From Candidatus Poribacteria bacterium (lineage in GTDB: Bacteria > Poribacteria > WGA-4E > WGA-3G): 54,554 bases of DNA. The translations under genes and the position numbers were made by a program. The stretch lies in assembly GCA_022826805.1 (NCBI GenBank), contig JAJDUH010000048.1, positions 1 to 54,554 of the forward strand. The letters run 5' to 3'. Below, piece after piece: positions 31,880-41,009 of this stretch (position 1 is the first letter of the stretch; each line of letters begins with the position of its first letter). Under the pieces are notes generated by a model that was not told the DNA's origin, ran no database searches, and saw only the letters and a program-made list of their open reading frames with translations.

Positions 31880-33346
31880 CTATTCAAAACCGCTGTTCTG
31901 CGCAGCTGCGGGTGGACGAATCGGAACTTGCTTCTGGGTTAGTGCCGATTCAGGCACATAACCGGAGTAGTCAGAGATTCCGCCGTGTGTCAACGCATAC
32001 ATCACAACGTTCGTCATGAAACGATAGACACCGGGTGAATAGTGAACACTGCGGGTCGCGAGACTGATAGTCTCCATCGCGCACATGTAGTCGCGGCGGA
32101 CAACGATAACAGAGAGTTTTTCACCGATGGAGATACCTTCAAGGTAGTTTCGTTTCGGTGGACGTGTGCCCCACCAGAAGACGTCGTATCCGATAGGCGG
32201 CCCGCCCATTTCATAGAAGTTATTATAGATTTCGTGATTGTTGGAAATTCGCTCAACATGATATTCAGGCATAACGTAGCGCATCTGTGCAAGGAAAAGT
32301 CGCACCATCGCCTGTGCGGGAGCGTTCACACCGCAGTCGTCAAAGACGAGGAATCCACCTTTTTCGACGAGGTAGCGACGCATACCAGCGGCTTCAGCCT
32401 CGGTGAAACGACCGGCTATTTTACCAGTTCTATGCCCTTTCCCGAAGAGGTCCCGAGAGAGCGCAAGAGATGGATCATGTCCTGTCAGGAAAGCAAGCGG
32501 CGTTTTGAAAAGATTGGTATCGGTGAGTTTCAATCCACCACCTTCAACGTTCATGTCGGTTTTGATTTTTGTACGTTCGTTGAGCCACTTCGTCAATGCG
32601 TTGAGCGAAGAAGCGTCAGCCCACCAGTCAGAGAGATTGTGGCGGATCCGTGCGAAACGGAATATGCCGCGGATGTCTCTACTTTTACCGATAACGCGTC
32701 CGCCAGGTTCACCTTTGGGTAATGGCAGGATTTTGTGCTTAGAAAGTATAATGTTTTCAACGACATCGCCGAGTGCGTCGCGTGCAGCACCGACGTTCTC
32801 AACCATTGTAAGACCTGGTGGCCGATCAAAAGCGATTTTTAATTGTCCGGCGATACCACGAGAGACACGCGCCGTTCGAGCAGATGGTACAGTTAGCACG
32901 GGAGAAGAGAATGCCAAAGCATTTGGTGCATCCGAGATCGGCGAATTAGTATATCCCAGATGCATCGGGACTGCCGAATTTGGTGAAACCACTTTTGGGA
33001 TATTTGGATCAATTGGTGCGTCTACTCTAATAGTTTGGTTTGAAAATTTGAGCACCATCCGCGATTGGAAATTCGATTTGTGAACAAATATAGTTGTTAC
33101 ACGGGGTTGGGTTTGAACATATCCGATATCTATATTTTCCGTTGAGACAGTCGGCTTAATAATAGGTTTTGGAACAAACTTCCCTATTTTGGGCTTCGGT
33201 GGTTCATCGGGTTGGAGGATTTCGATACCCACCAAATCCTTAAACTGCCCTGTTTGTGCCAGCAGATAGAGTCCAGCAACAAACGCAATGACGGTGTGCA
33301 ATACCAATGCAATCATTAAAGCATACAAGTTTACCTTTCCGCGCAT
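31880..33346 (-). CDS. Membrane-anchored DUF4159 protein
   Basis: A 488-residue protein: one N-terminal membrane helix (residues 8-30), a Pro/Lys-rich TonB-like stretch (P-D-E-P-P-K-P-K), a variable middle and a C-terminal DUF4159 domain (about 225-460) with R-I-R-H-N-L-S-D-W-W, L-T-G-H-D-P and Y-L-V-E-K-G-G-F-L-V-F-D-D. DUF4159 folds like a glutamine-amidotransferase-type domain and often occurs with MoxR/VWA gene clusters; none is seen here. GGAGG lies about 9 bases before the ATG. Function unknown. Confidence 0.82.
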   Translation of the reverse strand: MRGKVNLYALMIALVLHTVIAFVAGLYLLAQTGQFKDLVGIEILQPDEPPKPKIGKFVPKPIIKPTVSTENIDIGYVQTQPRVTTIFVHKSNFQSRMVLKFSNQTIRVDAPIDPNIPKVVSPNSAVPMHLGYTNSPISDAPNALAFSSPVLTVPSARTARVSRGIAGQLKIAFDRPPGLTMVENVGAARDALGDVVENIILSKHKILPLPKGEPGGRVIGKSRDIRGIFRFARIRHNLSDWWADASSLNALTKWLNERTKIKTDMNVEGGGLKLTDTNLFKTPLAFLTGHDPSLALSRDLFGKGHRTGKIAGRFTEAEAAGMRRYLVEKGGFLVFDDCGVNAPAQAMVRLFLAQMRYVMPEYHVERISNNHEIYNNFYEMGGPPIGYDVFWWGTRPPKRNYLEGISIGEKLSVIVVRRDYMCAMETISLATRSVHYSPGVYRFMTNVVMYALTHGGISDYSGYVPESALTQKQVPIRPPAAAQNSGFE

Positions 33347-33769
33347 TTGTCCTTACCTCCAAAGTATAAAAACCGTTGATTATGGAAATAAGAGCAATTT
33401 CTGTGCCACCGCTAAAAACACTGAATTTGTAGGAAATTCGTGGATTCGAGGGGCAAGCTGCACGAAAAAGGACAGTTAGGTTGCACAAATAGGGGCTGCC
33501 TCGGTATTTTTACAAAGAACTGTTGTCATGGAGGGAAAGAAGCAGTGACGGACCGTCTGAATCGCGGATTACCACTCCTCCGCTAAAGCCCCATCCTTTA
33601 GGTTGGGGATGTAAGCGGCGTAGGATTTGATTGAAAAATTGACTTGATTTTTAACGCAATAATGTGGTATAATTCTTATATCAGGTTGGCAAACATACGA
33701 AGCGTTACCTCTCGGTAACGTGTTTGCCTCCCACTTCGTAGGGGATAACGCCTGATACCTGATAGCACA

Positions 33770-34894
33770 ATGAAAACCTACAAATATAAAATGAGCGATC
33801 AGTCTAATTTGATACGACTTGGCAACTTGATTGACGACGTGCATCAAGTGCATGCGTATTTCCATAGATGGCAACGCCAACGCTATAAAGAAGGTTTGCC
33901 GTATGCCAATTATGCTGCGATGTGCGAACATCTCACAGAATGCAAGCAAACGACACAACCGCATTGGAATGCCCTGCCATCTCAAGTCTTGCAAGAAGAA
34001 TTGAAACGGATTGACGCTGCCTATCAACGCTTTTTTAAAAAGCAAGGTGGCAAGCCGCATATCAAGCCGAGACACAAATTCAAGTCAGTTACCTTTCGCG
34101 CACAAGCGGGTTGGAAACTGTCTGATAATCGTATCACGTTGACCTTGCGAAAATACAACAGAGGTAAATGGCGATATGATCGCGTGCCGTATACCTTTTT
34201 TAAACATCGGGCATTTGAAGGTAAAATCCGAACTGTCACAATAAAGCGTGATACTGTAGGTGACTATTGGCTTTTTCTCACAACGGATTTCACAGATACT
34301 GAACTCCTGCAACCAACAGGTGAAAGCGTTGGGGCAGACTTCGGTATGAAAGACGCATTTTTGACACTCAGCAACGGCGAGAAAATACAATCGCCACAAT
34401 TTCTGAAACAGTCCTTGAAGGCACTCCGAACGCTCAGCAAATCGCTTTATCGTAAAGTGAAAGGCTCTGGTAACTGGTGGCGTGCTGTTCGTCAACTCGC
34501 AAGACTCTATCGCAAAGTTTCTAACCAACGGCGTGATTGGCATTGGAAGTTGGCAAACGACCTTTGTAAGCGATTTGATACCATCGTCCTTGAGACGCTG
34601 AATATTGATGGTATGAAACGGCTGTGGGGACGGAAGGTATCCGACCTTGCCTTCTACCAGTTTGTTGAGATGTTGCGATATAAGTGTCAAAAACATAAGC
34701 GTCAATTTTTGCAAGTGGAGCAGTGGACGGCTACTACAAAACCTTGTAGCAACTGCGGATACCACAACAAAGACCTTTCACTTTCAGATAGACGTTGGAT
34801 ATGTCCTAAATGCAACTTGCATCATGATAGGGACATCAACGCGGCTATCAACATCAAACGGGCAGGGATAGCTGCCCAAAGTGGAGTGATATAA
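33770..34894 (+). CDS. tnpB: TnpB RNA-guided nuclease
   Basis: A 374-residue complete TnpB. The RuvC Asp is in G-A-D-F-G-M-K-D (about residue 190), Glu in V-L-E-T-L-N-I (about 274), and the last Asp in D-R-D-I-N-A-A-I-N (about 353). A four-Cys zinc finger, C-S-N-C and C-P-K-C, is near 325-345. The N-terminal M-K-T-Y-K-Y-K is typical. All catalytic residues are present, so it may be active as a guided nuclease with an RNA from the element's right end. It stands alone without TnpA. TATAAT lies at about 33670 upstream. Confidence 0.95.
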   Translation: MKTYKYKMSDQSNLIRLGNLIDDVHQVHAYFHRWQRQRYKEGLPYANYAAMCEHLTECKQTTQPHWNALPSQVLQEELKRIDAAYQRFFKKQGGKPHIKPRHKFKSVTFRAQAGWKLSDNRITLTLRKYNRGKWRYDRVPYTFFKHRAFEGKIRTVTIKRDTVGDYWLFLTTDFTDTELLQPTGESVGADFGMKDAFLTLSNGEKIQSPQFLKQSLKALRTLSKSLYRKVKGSGNWWRAVRQLARLYRKVSNQRRDWHWKLANDLCKRFDTIVLETLNIDGMKRLWGRKVSDLAFYQFVEMLRYKCQKHKRQFLQVEQWTATTKPCSNCGYHNKDLSLSDRRWICPKCNLHHDRDINAAINIKRAGIAAQSGVI

Positions 34895-34970
34895 GACGGC
34901 TTTCGCTTTGCCGAAAACCGCAATCACAAGGAAACAGAAGCCCCAGCGTTTACGCTGTGGGTGCTATCAC
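34780..34970 (+). ncRNA. Probable omega RNA (reRNA) of TnpB
   Basis: In IS605-family elements the guide RNA scaffold spans the 3' end of tnpB and the right end. Here the region holds the end of tnpB, a GGC...GCC-type hairpin after the stop (34896-34920) and the right-end hairpin (34942-34961). The guide would start just beyond 34970, in CGGGGATTTAGCAG. Extent is inferred, not seen. Confidence 0.4.
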
Positions 34971-35033
34971 CGGGGATTTAGCAGATTACGCGGATTTTGG
35001 GGTTTTCTGTGTGGGCAAAGTCTTTGGTAGTGT

Positions 35034-35060
35034 GTTGGGTTTCACTTCGTTCAACCCAAC
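35034..35060. repeat. GTTGGGTT palindrome
   Basis: Perfect 8-bp arms GTTGGGTT (35034-35041) and AACCCAAC (35053-35060) between the IS right end and the cysteine desulfurase stop. No U-run, so not a typical terminator. Confidence 0.6.
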
Positions 35061-35153
35061 CTACGATTGTACCTGGTGTGGCTGAAATGCACATCGCATT
35101 TGAGCGTGTACGCTGCAAAACCGCACCTACTTGGTTGGGTGGAGACAGAAAAC

Positions 35154-36314
35154 CTATCCTCTGTATAGGGTGCGCATCTGCTGGATGACTTTCGGCAATT
35201 TGGCAATGACTGCATCAATTTCGGCTTCGGTTGTGTTTCTGCCGAGTGAAAAGCGGACGGTGCCTTGTGCCAAGCGGGGCGGCAAACCGAGGGCAGCGAG
35301 CACATGCGACGGTTCCATAGAACCAGAGGTACACGCAGAACCCGTCGAGACACAGATGCCCTCCATATCTAAACGCAAGATGAGACTTTCACCCTCCACA
35401 GACTCAAACGAAACGTTAAGGGTGCCGGGCGCGCAGTAGCCAGGATGCCCGTTGTAGTGAAGTCGATCAATGTGTGCATCTAAACCCTCACGCAGGCGAT
35501 GCGTTAAGTGATCGAGATGTTGGGCATAAGAAGCCTGTTCCTGTTTGGCAAGATCGGCGGCAGCACCAAGCCCAACGATAGCAGGGACGTTCTCGGATCC
35601 GGCGCGTCGGTTGCGCTCATGTGAGCCCCCGTGAACGAGGTTGGCGAGTCGGGTGCCGCGGCGGATATAGAGAACCCCTACGCCTTTGGGGGCATAAATC
35701 TTGTGTCCGGAGAAAGCGAGGAGATTCACACCGTCCTCCTGAACATTCACCTCTAATTTGCCGATCGACTGCACAGCATCCGTGTGGAACGGGATGTCGT
35801 GTTCCTGTGCGATCTGGCAAATCTCTTTGAGCGGTTGGATGGTACCGTTCTCATTGTTGACGTGCATAATGGAGATCAACACAGTGGTATCGCGGATTGC
35901 CTCGCGGAGCTGGTCAACGCTAATCCGACCGTATCTGTCTACGGAGAGGTAGGTTACCTCGAAACCGCGTTGCTCCAGATACTGACAAGTGTGCAAAACG
36001 GCGTGATGCTCTACAGAAGAGGTGATGATGTGGTTCCCCTTGCCACGACTCTTTTGCAACTCGGTTACACCTTTGATGGCATGGTTATCTGCCTCGGTGC
36101 CGCTTCCGGTGAAGACAATCTCACTCGGACTCTTGGCACCGATGAGTTCGGCGACCTGTTCGCGTGCGGTGTCGATAGCGGTGCGTGCTTCTCGTCCGTA
36201 GGCGTGAATGCTGGAGCCGTTGCCGAATGCCTCCATTAGATAGGGCATCATGGCATCTCGGACCTCGGGACGGAGTGGTGTTGTGGCGTTGTAATCAAGA
36301 TAGATGCGTTCCAT
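35154..36314 (-). CDS. nifS: Cysteine desulfurase (NifS/IscS family)
   Basis: A 386-residue PLP enzyme that releases sulfur from L-cysteine as a persulfide for Fe-S clusters and thio-cofactors. The N-terminus Y-L-D-Y-N-A-T-T-P and the PLP Lys in S-G-H-K-I-Y-A-P-K-G (about 200) are present. The catalytic Cys is in S-A-C-T-S-G near residue 325. The longer Cys loop places it in the NifS/IscS group rather than SufS. ATG 36314 with GGAG 8 bases upstream is chosen over an in-frame start at 36350. No iscU neighbour is seen. Confidence 0.93.
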   Translation of the reverse strand: MERIYLDYNATTPLRPEVRDAMMPYLMEAFGNGSSIHAYGREARTAIDTAREQVAELIGAKSPSEIVFTGSGTEADNHAIKGVTELQKSRGKGNHIITSSVEHHAVLHTCQYLEQRGFEVTYLSVDRYGRISVDQLREAIRDTTVLISIMHVNNENGTIQPLKEICQIAQEHDIPFHTDAVQSIGKLEVNVQEDGVNLLAFSGHKIYAPKGVGVLYIRRGTRLANLVHGGSHERNRRAGSENVPAIVGLGAAADLAKQEQASYAQHLDHLTHRLREGLDAHIDRLHYNGHPGYCAPGTLNVSFESVEGESLILRLDMEGICVSTGSACTSGSMEPSHVLAALGLPPRLAQGTVRFSLGRNTTEAEIDAVIAKLPKVIQQMRTLYRG

Positions 36315-36362
36315 GTCTTTTCTCCATGTTGCGATCCAAAAATCGCACATATAGAGGGGCGT

Positions 36363-37697
36363 TCATTCGTATGTTCGGTAATTCAGAAAGGTTATTCGAT
36401 TCGAGTCAATTTTAATATCTGGAACGGATTCTCGTCGGCTGACACTTCCGTTCGCATTTAGAAATGAGAGGTTAAGCGTATGGGTGCCTTCAGGGAGCGG
36501 CATCCTCACGATAAAAATCTGATTGGGAAGTGTTTTCCACGAACGTGTATCCGCCTGTTCTGTCACAACGCCAGCGAGGTTTACAAGGATCCCTAAGGCT
36601 TCATTCTCGTTGTTCGCCTTTCGGTAGATCAGATATTTCCCTACAGCCCGGATTAAGGTTCGCAAGAGAATACCGGGACGCTGTGCATTGAAAGTTTCTA
36701 TGGCAACGTTCTCCACGTCCTCAACAAGCACGCCTCTCTTTTGATTTTGTCCGACTGCTATCTCGACTCCAGAAAAATAAGGACGACGGGAGCCGATTGT
36801 AGGTATCGCAACTCGGAGGAGATATTCCAATTCAACCTCTTTATAGGTCCTGCCTTCGCGTCCGATAAGCGTTGGAACAAACTTTTCGTCCTCCACATCG
36901 TCTTTTTTCAAGATCGGAAATGTCAAAGCCTCTTCAGTTTTGGGCGGAACGTAGCCACTTTCATAAAAGAGGACCAATTCCCCATAGTTTTTGGGATGTT
37001 CGGGCGGTTCGCCGTACTGCCTCCGATAACGCTCAAGCTCATCGGTAAACCCGAGTCTGCGCGCCAATCGTACCAACGAATAGCCGATGTCGTCTGGTAT
37101 TTCCACGCCGGTTTTCTCTGCGGCGTTCTGATAGTATTCGGCGGCTTGCTTGTAGGAGATATACGCGTCATTCCATTCGCCAGCGGCTTCAAAAAGTGTC
37201 CCGGAAAGGTACGCCAGAAACCCAGAGCCTAAGAAGTCGTACTTCTCGTTTTCCCCCTTGAAATAGTTGATTAGGTTCGTGGCACGGCGGCATTCTACCA
37301 ATGCTCCATCCAACTGACCTTGGTAGACATAGTTGAGTGCACGATAATAATGGCTCAGAAGTCGCTCATATCGGTTACTGGAATACGGACGCAATTTGTC
37401 GGAGGTGACCAAGGAGCCTACCTCTTTTGAAACACTTTTGGTATAGCGATCCTCTGCAATATCTCCTGCTTGATCAAAAGCATCACTGCTCTCGGCAAAA
37501 TGGTTGGCGTAATGGGCAACCAGTCCCAGTTCAAACTGGTAAGGGATATCCGATTTTTTCGGCGCATGTTTCTGAAGATAGGTGTAGGCATCGTCCGGCT
37601 TGCCGGTCTCCAATGCCATTTCGACCTCTTGAAACTTATAGCCGCCACAGCCTATCATTAGAGAAATAATAAGCAGAAAAGGGAGAATTCTAATCAT
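36363..37697 (-). CDS. TPR-containing lipoprotein, COG3014-like
   Basis: A 444-residue lipoprotein. The signal ends in L-M-I-G-C, so Cys17 should be lipidated. Several helical-repeat (TPR-like) segments follow (residues 30-260), e.g. Y-R-A-L-N-Y-V-Y-Q-G and A-Y-I-S-Y-K-Q-A-A-E-Y-Y. A beta-rich C-terminus (about 290-444) ends T-F-L-N-Y-R. An LpoB-like lipoprotein gene lies 77 bases upstream; the two families often occur together. Its role is probably at the cell envelope, exact function unknown. No SD is obvious before the ATG. Confidence 0.8.
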   Translation of the reverse strand: MIRILPFLLIISLMIGCGGYKFQEVEMALETGKPDDAYTYLQKHAPKKSDIPYQFELGLVAHYANHFAESSDAFDQAGDIAEDRYTKSVSKEVGSLVTSDKLRPYSSNRYERLLSHYYRALNYVYQGQLDGALVECRRATNLINYFKGENEKYDFLGSGFLAYLSGTLFEAAGEWNDAYISYKQAAEYYQNAAEKTGVEIPDDIGYSLVRLARRLGFTDELERYRRQYGEPPEHPKNYGELVLFYESGYVPPKTEEALTFPILKKDDVEDEKFVPTLIGREGRTYKEVELEYLLRVAIPTIGSRRPYFSGVEIAVGQNQKRGVLVEDVENVAIETFNAQRPGILLRTLIRAVGKYLIYRKANNENEALGILVNLAGVVTEQADTRSWKTLPNQIFIVRMPLPEGTHTLNLSFLNANGSVSRRESVPDIKIDSNRITFLNYRTYE

Positions 37698-37774
37698 GTA
37701 TTTTCGTGGTTCTTAAACGAATAGCAGCAGGCGGGCACGGAGAGCCGCCAAAATAGACACTACCGTGGTAAATT

Positions 37775-38443
37775 TTACAATTTAAACTTGTCGCGTCCGA
37801 CAAACTTTTTAATTTTTTTCTGACCGATCCAGATTTTCTCGTTTGTCTCAATATTTGTCAGCGTGAGATCCGTCTGATAGAAGACGACTTGATTGCCCCC
37901 CTCACGGTCTTCGATAGTGTTGATTTCACCCGTCATCATGTAATCGGCACCGAGCTCGCGTCCCATGCGTTTAATGGTTTCGATTGCGGCGAATTCCCCT
38001 TGATCGGCACGTTCTTCGCGAATTTCGCTACGCTCATTTGCACTGGAGACGGTACGGACCTTCCCAGAGTTGATGAAGGCACGTTCAATATCTGTTACAA
38101 ATGTAGCGACAGGAATATGTTCCATGCTCTTATTGCGGATACCGCCGATAATCACGACCGGTTTTCCGCCGGTACTTATACCGTGATCGTTAATCCAAGG
38201 GTGGGTTAAGCAATCACCAATGATCTCATTAGCCACCATACGCGAGTCTGTGTCGTTCCAACGTCCAGAGAGATCGATTGTGGTATCGGCATCAACGCGG
38301 GTGACCTGCTTAGAGGCGCTACAACCGCTAAAAAGCATTATTCCAGTGAGGAGAAAGCAGGCGAGAAAGCAAATGTTGGCTTGCCAGCTGCATCGAAAAG
38401 CAGGTGCAGAGACGACAGGGTTAGTTGTCAAAATTTTATGCAT
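37775..38443 (-). CDS. LpoB-like lipoprotein (penicillin-binding protein activator family)
   Basis: A 222-residue lipoprotein with a long n-region, a hydrophobic helix and lipobox F-S-G-C at residue 41. The mature part has G-R-W-N-D-T-D-S-R, I-G-G-I-R-N-K-S and L-G-A-D-Y-M-M-T-G, typical of the LpoB/COG3417 fold, and ends in basic F-V-G-R-D-K-F-K-L. In enterobacteria LpoB activates PBP1B in peptidoglycan synthesis; that role is only inferred here. AAGGAG lies 9 bases before the ATG. It is followed by the COG3014-like lipoprotein. Confidence 0.85.
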   Translation of the reverse strand: MHKILTTNPVVSAPAFRCSWQANICFLACFLLTGIMLFSGCSASKQVTRVDADTTIDLSGRWNDTDSRMVANEIIGDCLTHPWINDHGISTGGKPVVIIGGIRNKSMEHIPVATFVTDIERAFINSGKVRTVSSANERSEIREERADQGEFAAIETIKRMGRELGADYMMTGEINTIEDREGGNQVVFYQTDLTLTNIETNEKIWIGQKKIKKFVGRDKFKL

Positions 38444-38463
38444 GTAGGTATGCTCCTTTTTTA

Positions 38464-38565
38464 GTAGTTATCAGTTGTCGGTTGTCAGTTGGTTACCGGT
38501 TAAAGAGGAAACTCTTTTAACCGATAACCGATAACTGAAAGCCTGTGCAGCGGGCGAACCGACAA
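38464..38565. repeat. GTTATCAGT family, long imperfect hairpin
   Basis: Left arm AGTTATCAGTTGTCGGTTG through GGTTAAAGAG, loop GAAA, right arm CTCTTTTAACCGATAACCGA then TAACTGA. It separates thrS from the LpoB-like gene and ends 4 bases before the thrS stop. Confidence 0.7.
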
Positions 38566-38569
38566 CCAT

Positions 38570-40357
38570 TTAAAAATCTAAGTCGGCTTCTTGAACAATT
38601 TTGTCAACGAAGGTATCAAGCGCCATTGCGCCGATGTCGCCTTCATCTCGACTACGGACACTGACGGTGCGGTTCTCCTGCTCACGTCCACCGATAATTA
38701 GCATATAGGGAACACGCTGCAAACGGGCAAGCCGGATTTTCGCGCCAATCTTGTCGTCGCTGTTATCCAACGTAACACGGCATCCCTTTTGCAATAGCAG
38801 CTGCTCGACTTCTCTGGCATAGTCAACGAAGCGCTGACTGATGGTCATTACAACACACTGAACAGGGGAAATCCATGTCGGAAATGCGCCAGCATAATGC
38901 TCAATGAGCATCGCAATGAAACGCTCGAAACTACCACAAATCGCACGGTGGATAACCACGGGTCGTTTTTCGGAGCCGTCTTGTGCGACATAGATAAGCT
39001 CAAACCGTTCGGGGAGCTGGAAATCGAGTTGGACGGTTGCACACTGTACGTCTCGGTTGAGCGAATCACGCACCTGAAAATCGAGTTTAGGTCCGTAGAA
39101 CGCTGCCTCACCCGGATCAATGCTATACTCAATCTGATTGTTTTTTAGCACACTCTCAAGCATCGCTTCTGCACGATTCCAGACCTCAATATCGCCCATA
39201 AACTTCTCAGGGTTGCGTGTGCTTAAATTGCATCGAAACGGCAAACCAAAGGTGCCGTAGATACGGTTGAAGAGTCCGAGAATACGCTCATACTCGTCGG
39301 CAATCTGGTCTTCGGTAACGAAGTTGTGAGCATCGTCTTGACACAACTGTCGGACGCGCGATAAACCGGTCAGTGTGCCAGTGGACTCGTTGCGATGTAA
39401 CACCCCTTGGTCGTACAGGCGGTAGGGCAAATCCCGATAACTATGACGGGTACTTTTATAAATCAGCATGTGTGCCGGGCAGTTCATCGGTTTAAGAGCA
39501 CTCACTGTCCCACCGTCCTCGCTATCGATGAGGAACATGTCGTCTTTAAAGTGTTCCCAATGCCCAGAAATCTCCCAGAGACTACTGTCATAAATGAGGG
39601 GTGTCCGCACCTCTTGATACCCTTCACTGAGATAGAGTTTGCGTACCTTTTCAGACAAGAGATTATAGATGAATGCGCCTTTGGGAAGCCAAAAAGCACT
39701 GCCGGGGGATTCGGGATGCATTTGGAAAAGTTCCAATTCGCGTCCCAATTTGCGGTGGTCGCGTTTGGCGGCTTCTTCGCGTTGTGTCAAGTATGCCTGA
39801 AGGTCGGCTTTTGTCTCCCATGCGGTCCCATAAATTCGTTGTAACTGCTCGCGATTGCTATCACCGCGCCAATAGGCTCCAGAAACGCGGAGCAGTTTGA
39901 AATATCGGCATTCGCTTGTTTTTTCAACGTGCGGTCCCTTGCAGAGATCAGTGAAATCGCCGTTGTGATAGATAGAGACCCCCTCGTCAGCGACACCCTC
40001 ATCGCTTGCCCTGACTTCCTGGTCGGAGATTCCGTCGATTAATTCGAGTTTGAATTTCTGGTCTCGTTCGCCGAACCATTCGCGAGCCTCGTCGTAGGTC
40101 CAGGTCTCGTGCTGGAAAGGCACATTGGCTTTAATCATCGCCTTCATGTGCTTTTCGATTTCTGGGAAATCCTCGGGTGTAATGGGGCGTGGCACCTCCA
40201 TATCGTAGTAGAACTCATTTTCAATCGGGGGTCCGATTGCGAGTTTAACGGTATGTTCGCCATCTGGAAATAGTTGTTGGACGGCATACGCCATGATATG
40301 CGCGGTTGAATGGCGTAGGCGTTGTAAGTAGTCTTCAGGTTGATTGGATTCACGCAT
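38570..40357 (-). CDS. thrS: Threonyl-tRNA synthetase, lacking the TGS domain
   Basis: A 595-residue class II synthetase charging tRNA-Thr. It starts directly in the N2 editing domain (H-S-T-A-H at 16-20), then the catalytic core with the zinc site in M-N-C-P-A-H-M and motif 2 R-N-E-S-T-G-T-L, and the C-terminal anticodon-binding domain with G-A-K-I-R-L-A-R. The usual N-terminal TGS domain (about 60 residues) is missing: an in-frame TAG lies three codons before the ATG, so no longer start exists. No T-box features are seen upstream. SD is weak (GAGAG). Confidence 0.96.
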   Translation of the reverse strand: MRESNQPEDYLQRLRHSTAHIMAYAVQQLFPDGEHTVKLAIGPPIENEFYYDMEVPRPITPEDFPEIEKHMKAMIKANVPFQHETWTYDEAREWFGERDQKFKLELIDGISDQEVRASDEGVADEGVSIYHNGDFTDLCKGPHVEKTSECRYFKLLRVSGAYWRGDSNREQLQRIYGTAWETKADLQAYLTQREEAAKRDHRKLGRELELFQMHPESPGSAFWLPKGAFIYNLLSEKVRKLYLSEGYQEVRTPLIYDSSLWEISGHWEHFKDDMFLIDSEDGGTVSALKPMNCPAHMLIYKSTRHSYRDLPYRLYDQGVLHRNESTGTLTGLSRVRQLCQDDAHNFVTEDQIADEYERILGLFNRIYGTFGLPFRCNLSTRNPEKFMGDIEVWNRAEAMLESVLKNNQIEYSIDPGEAAFYGPKLDFQVRDSLNRDVQCATVQLDFQLPERFELIYVAQDGSEKRPVVIHRAICGSFERFIAMLIEHYAGAFPTWISPVQCVVMTISQRFVDYAREVEQLLLQKGCRVTLDNSDDKIGAKIRLARLQRVPYMLIIGGREQENRTVSVRSRDEGDIGAMALDTFVDKIVQEADLDF

Positions 40358-40533
40358 TGTGATCTACTCTCATATATCAAATCGTGTAGGTTTAAAAATT
40401 GTTCACAATAGACTTAACGTCTTTTTGCGTACACTGTTTACGCATAATTATTTTACACCATCTGACAGCGAAATGCCAATTATTTTGACAACCTGGTAGC
40501 AGCATGGCTATTGGTGTTAAAGTTGGTAAGCGT

Positions 40534-40581
40534 CGCGCCCAAAGGTCGCTCCTACAATCGCGACCAAAGATCGCTCCTACA
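40534..40581. repeat. Direct repeat, two 23-base units
   Basis: CGCGCCCAAAGGTCGCTCCT at 40534 and CGCGACCAAAGATCGCTCCT at 40559, each followed by ACA, differ at two positions. TCGCTCCTACAG also occurs in the hairpin repeat at about 46537. The rest of 40358-40679 shows nothing recognisable. Confidence 0.7.
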
Positions 40582-40679
40582 GGAAGAATGGAAGCGTGGA
40601 AGACAGCAGGTTGGGTGTCTGAATCAGGATTTTACGAACGAGCGTTAGTGGAATCTGACGGGATCGGTATAGGGGGAAA

Positions 40680-40753
40680 TGGGTGGTACAGGACTTGAAC
40701 CTGTGACCTCTTGCATGTCAAGCAAACGCTCTAGCCACCTGAGCTAACCACCC
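40680..40753 (-). tRNA. tRNA-Val (GAC)
   Basis: Cloverleaf on the minus strand: acceptor GGGTGGT/ACCACCC, anticodon loop TTGACAT, T loop TTCAAGT, discriminator A. CCA is not encoded. Last of three tRNAs read from 40928 downwards. Confidence 0.95.
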
Positions 40754-40769
40754 ATCAGGAGAAAAAGAA

Positions 40770-40844
40770 TGGAGGTGGCGGTCGGAATCGAACCGACGAA
40801 TAAGAGTTTTGCAGACTCTGGCCTTACCACTTGGCTACGCCACC
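40770..40844 (-). tRNA. tRNA-Cys (GCA), CCA encoded
   Basis: Acceptor GGTGGCG/CGCCACC, anticodon arm AGAGT-CTGCAAA-ACTCT, discriminator U and encoded CCA at 40772-40770. Confidence 0.95.
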
Positions 40845-40853
40845 TGAAGAAGA

Positions 40854-40928
40854 TGGAGCGGGAGACGAGATTTGAACTCGCGACCTCCACCTTGGCAAGG
40901 TGGAGCTCTACCACTGAGCTACTCCCGC
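40854..40928 (-). tRNA. tRNA-Gly (GCC), CCA encoded
   Basis: Acceptor GCGGGAG/CTCCCGC, anticodon arm CCACC-TTGCCAA-GGTGG, discriminator U and encoded CCA at 40856-40854. First gene of the tRNA cluster. Confidence 0.96.
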
Positions 40929-41009
40929 ACAACTTTGACAATCTACGCAGAAAAGATTCCGCGGAATCAAAAGCGTATATAGTTTACCATACCTATGCGC
41001 AAATGTCAA

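Larger units (their letters stand above)
33580..34970 (+). mobile_element. IS1341-type (IS200/IS605 superfamily) element with tnpB only
   Basis: Left-end hairpin 33580-33618 (CCGCT/AGCGG outer stem; CCCCA 33589-33593/TGGGG 33604-33608). Right-end hairpin near 34942-34961 (CAGCG/CGCTG plus CCC/GGG), ending GTGCTATCAC at 34961-34970. No tnpA is present. Both ends match the solo element at 18957-19362. Exact boundaries are inferred from that comparison. The flanking stretch 33347-33579 holds no gene. Confidence 0.75.

Noticed and set aside
32042..33083. Two overlapping 226-codon open frames antisense to the DUF4159 gene
   Set aside because: They overlap each other and a clear DUF4159 gene; composition and lack of motifs mark them as shadows.
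34085..34765. A 226-codon open frame antisense to tnpB
   Set aside because: It mirrors conserved tnpB codons and shows no independent features.
40358..40679. T-box leader of thrS
   Set aside because: No specifier stem, T-box sequence or terminator/antiterminator pair is visible upstream of the ATG at 40357.
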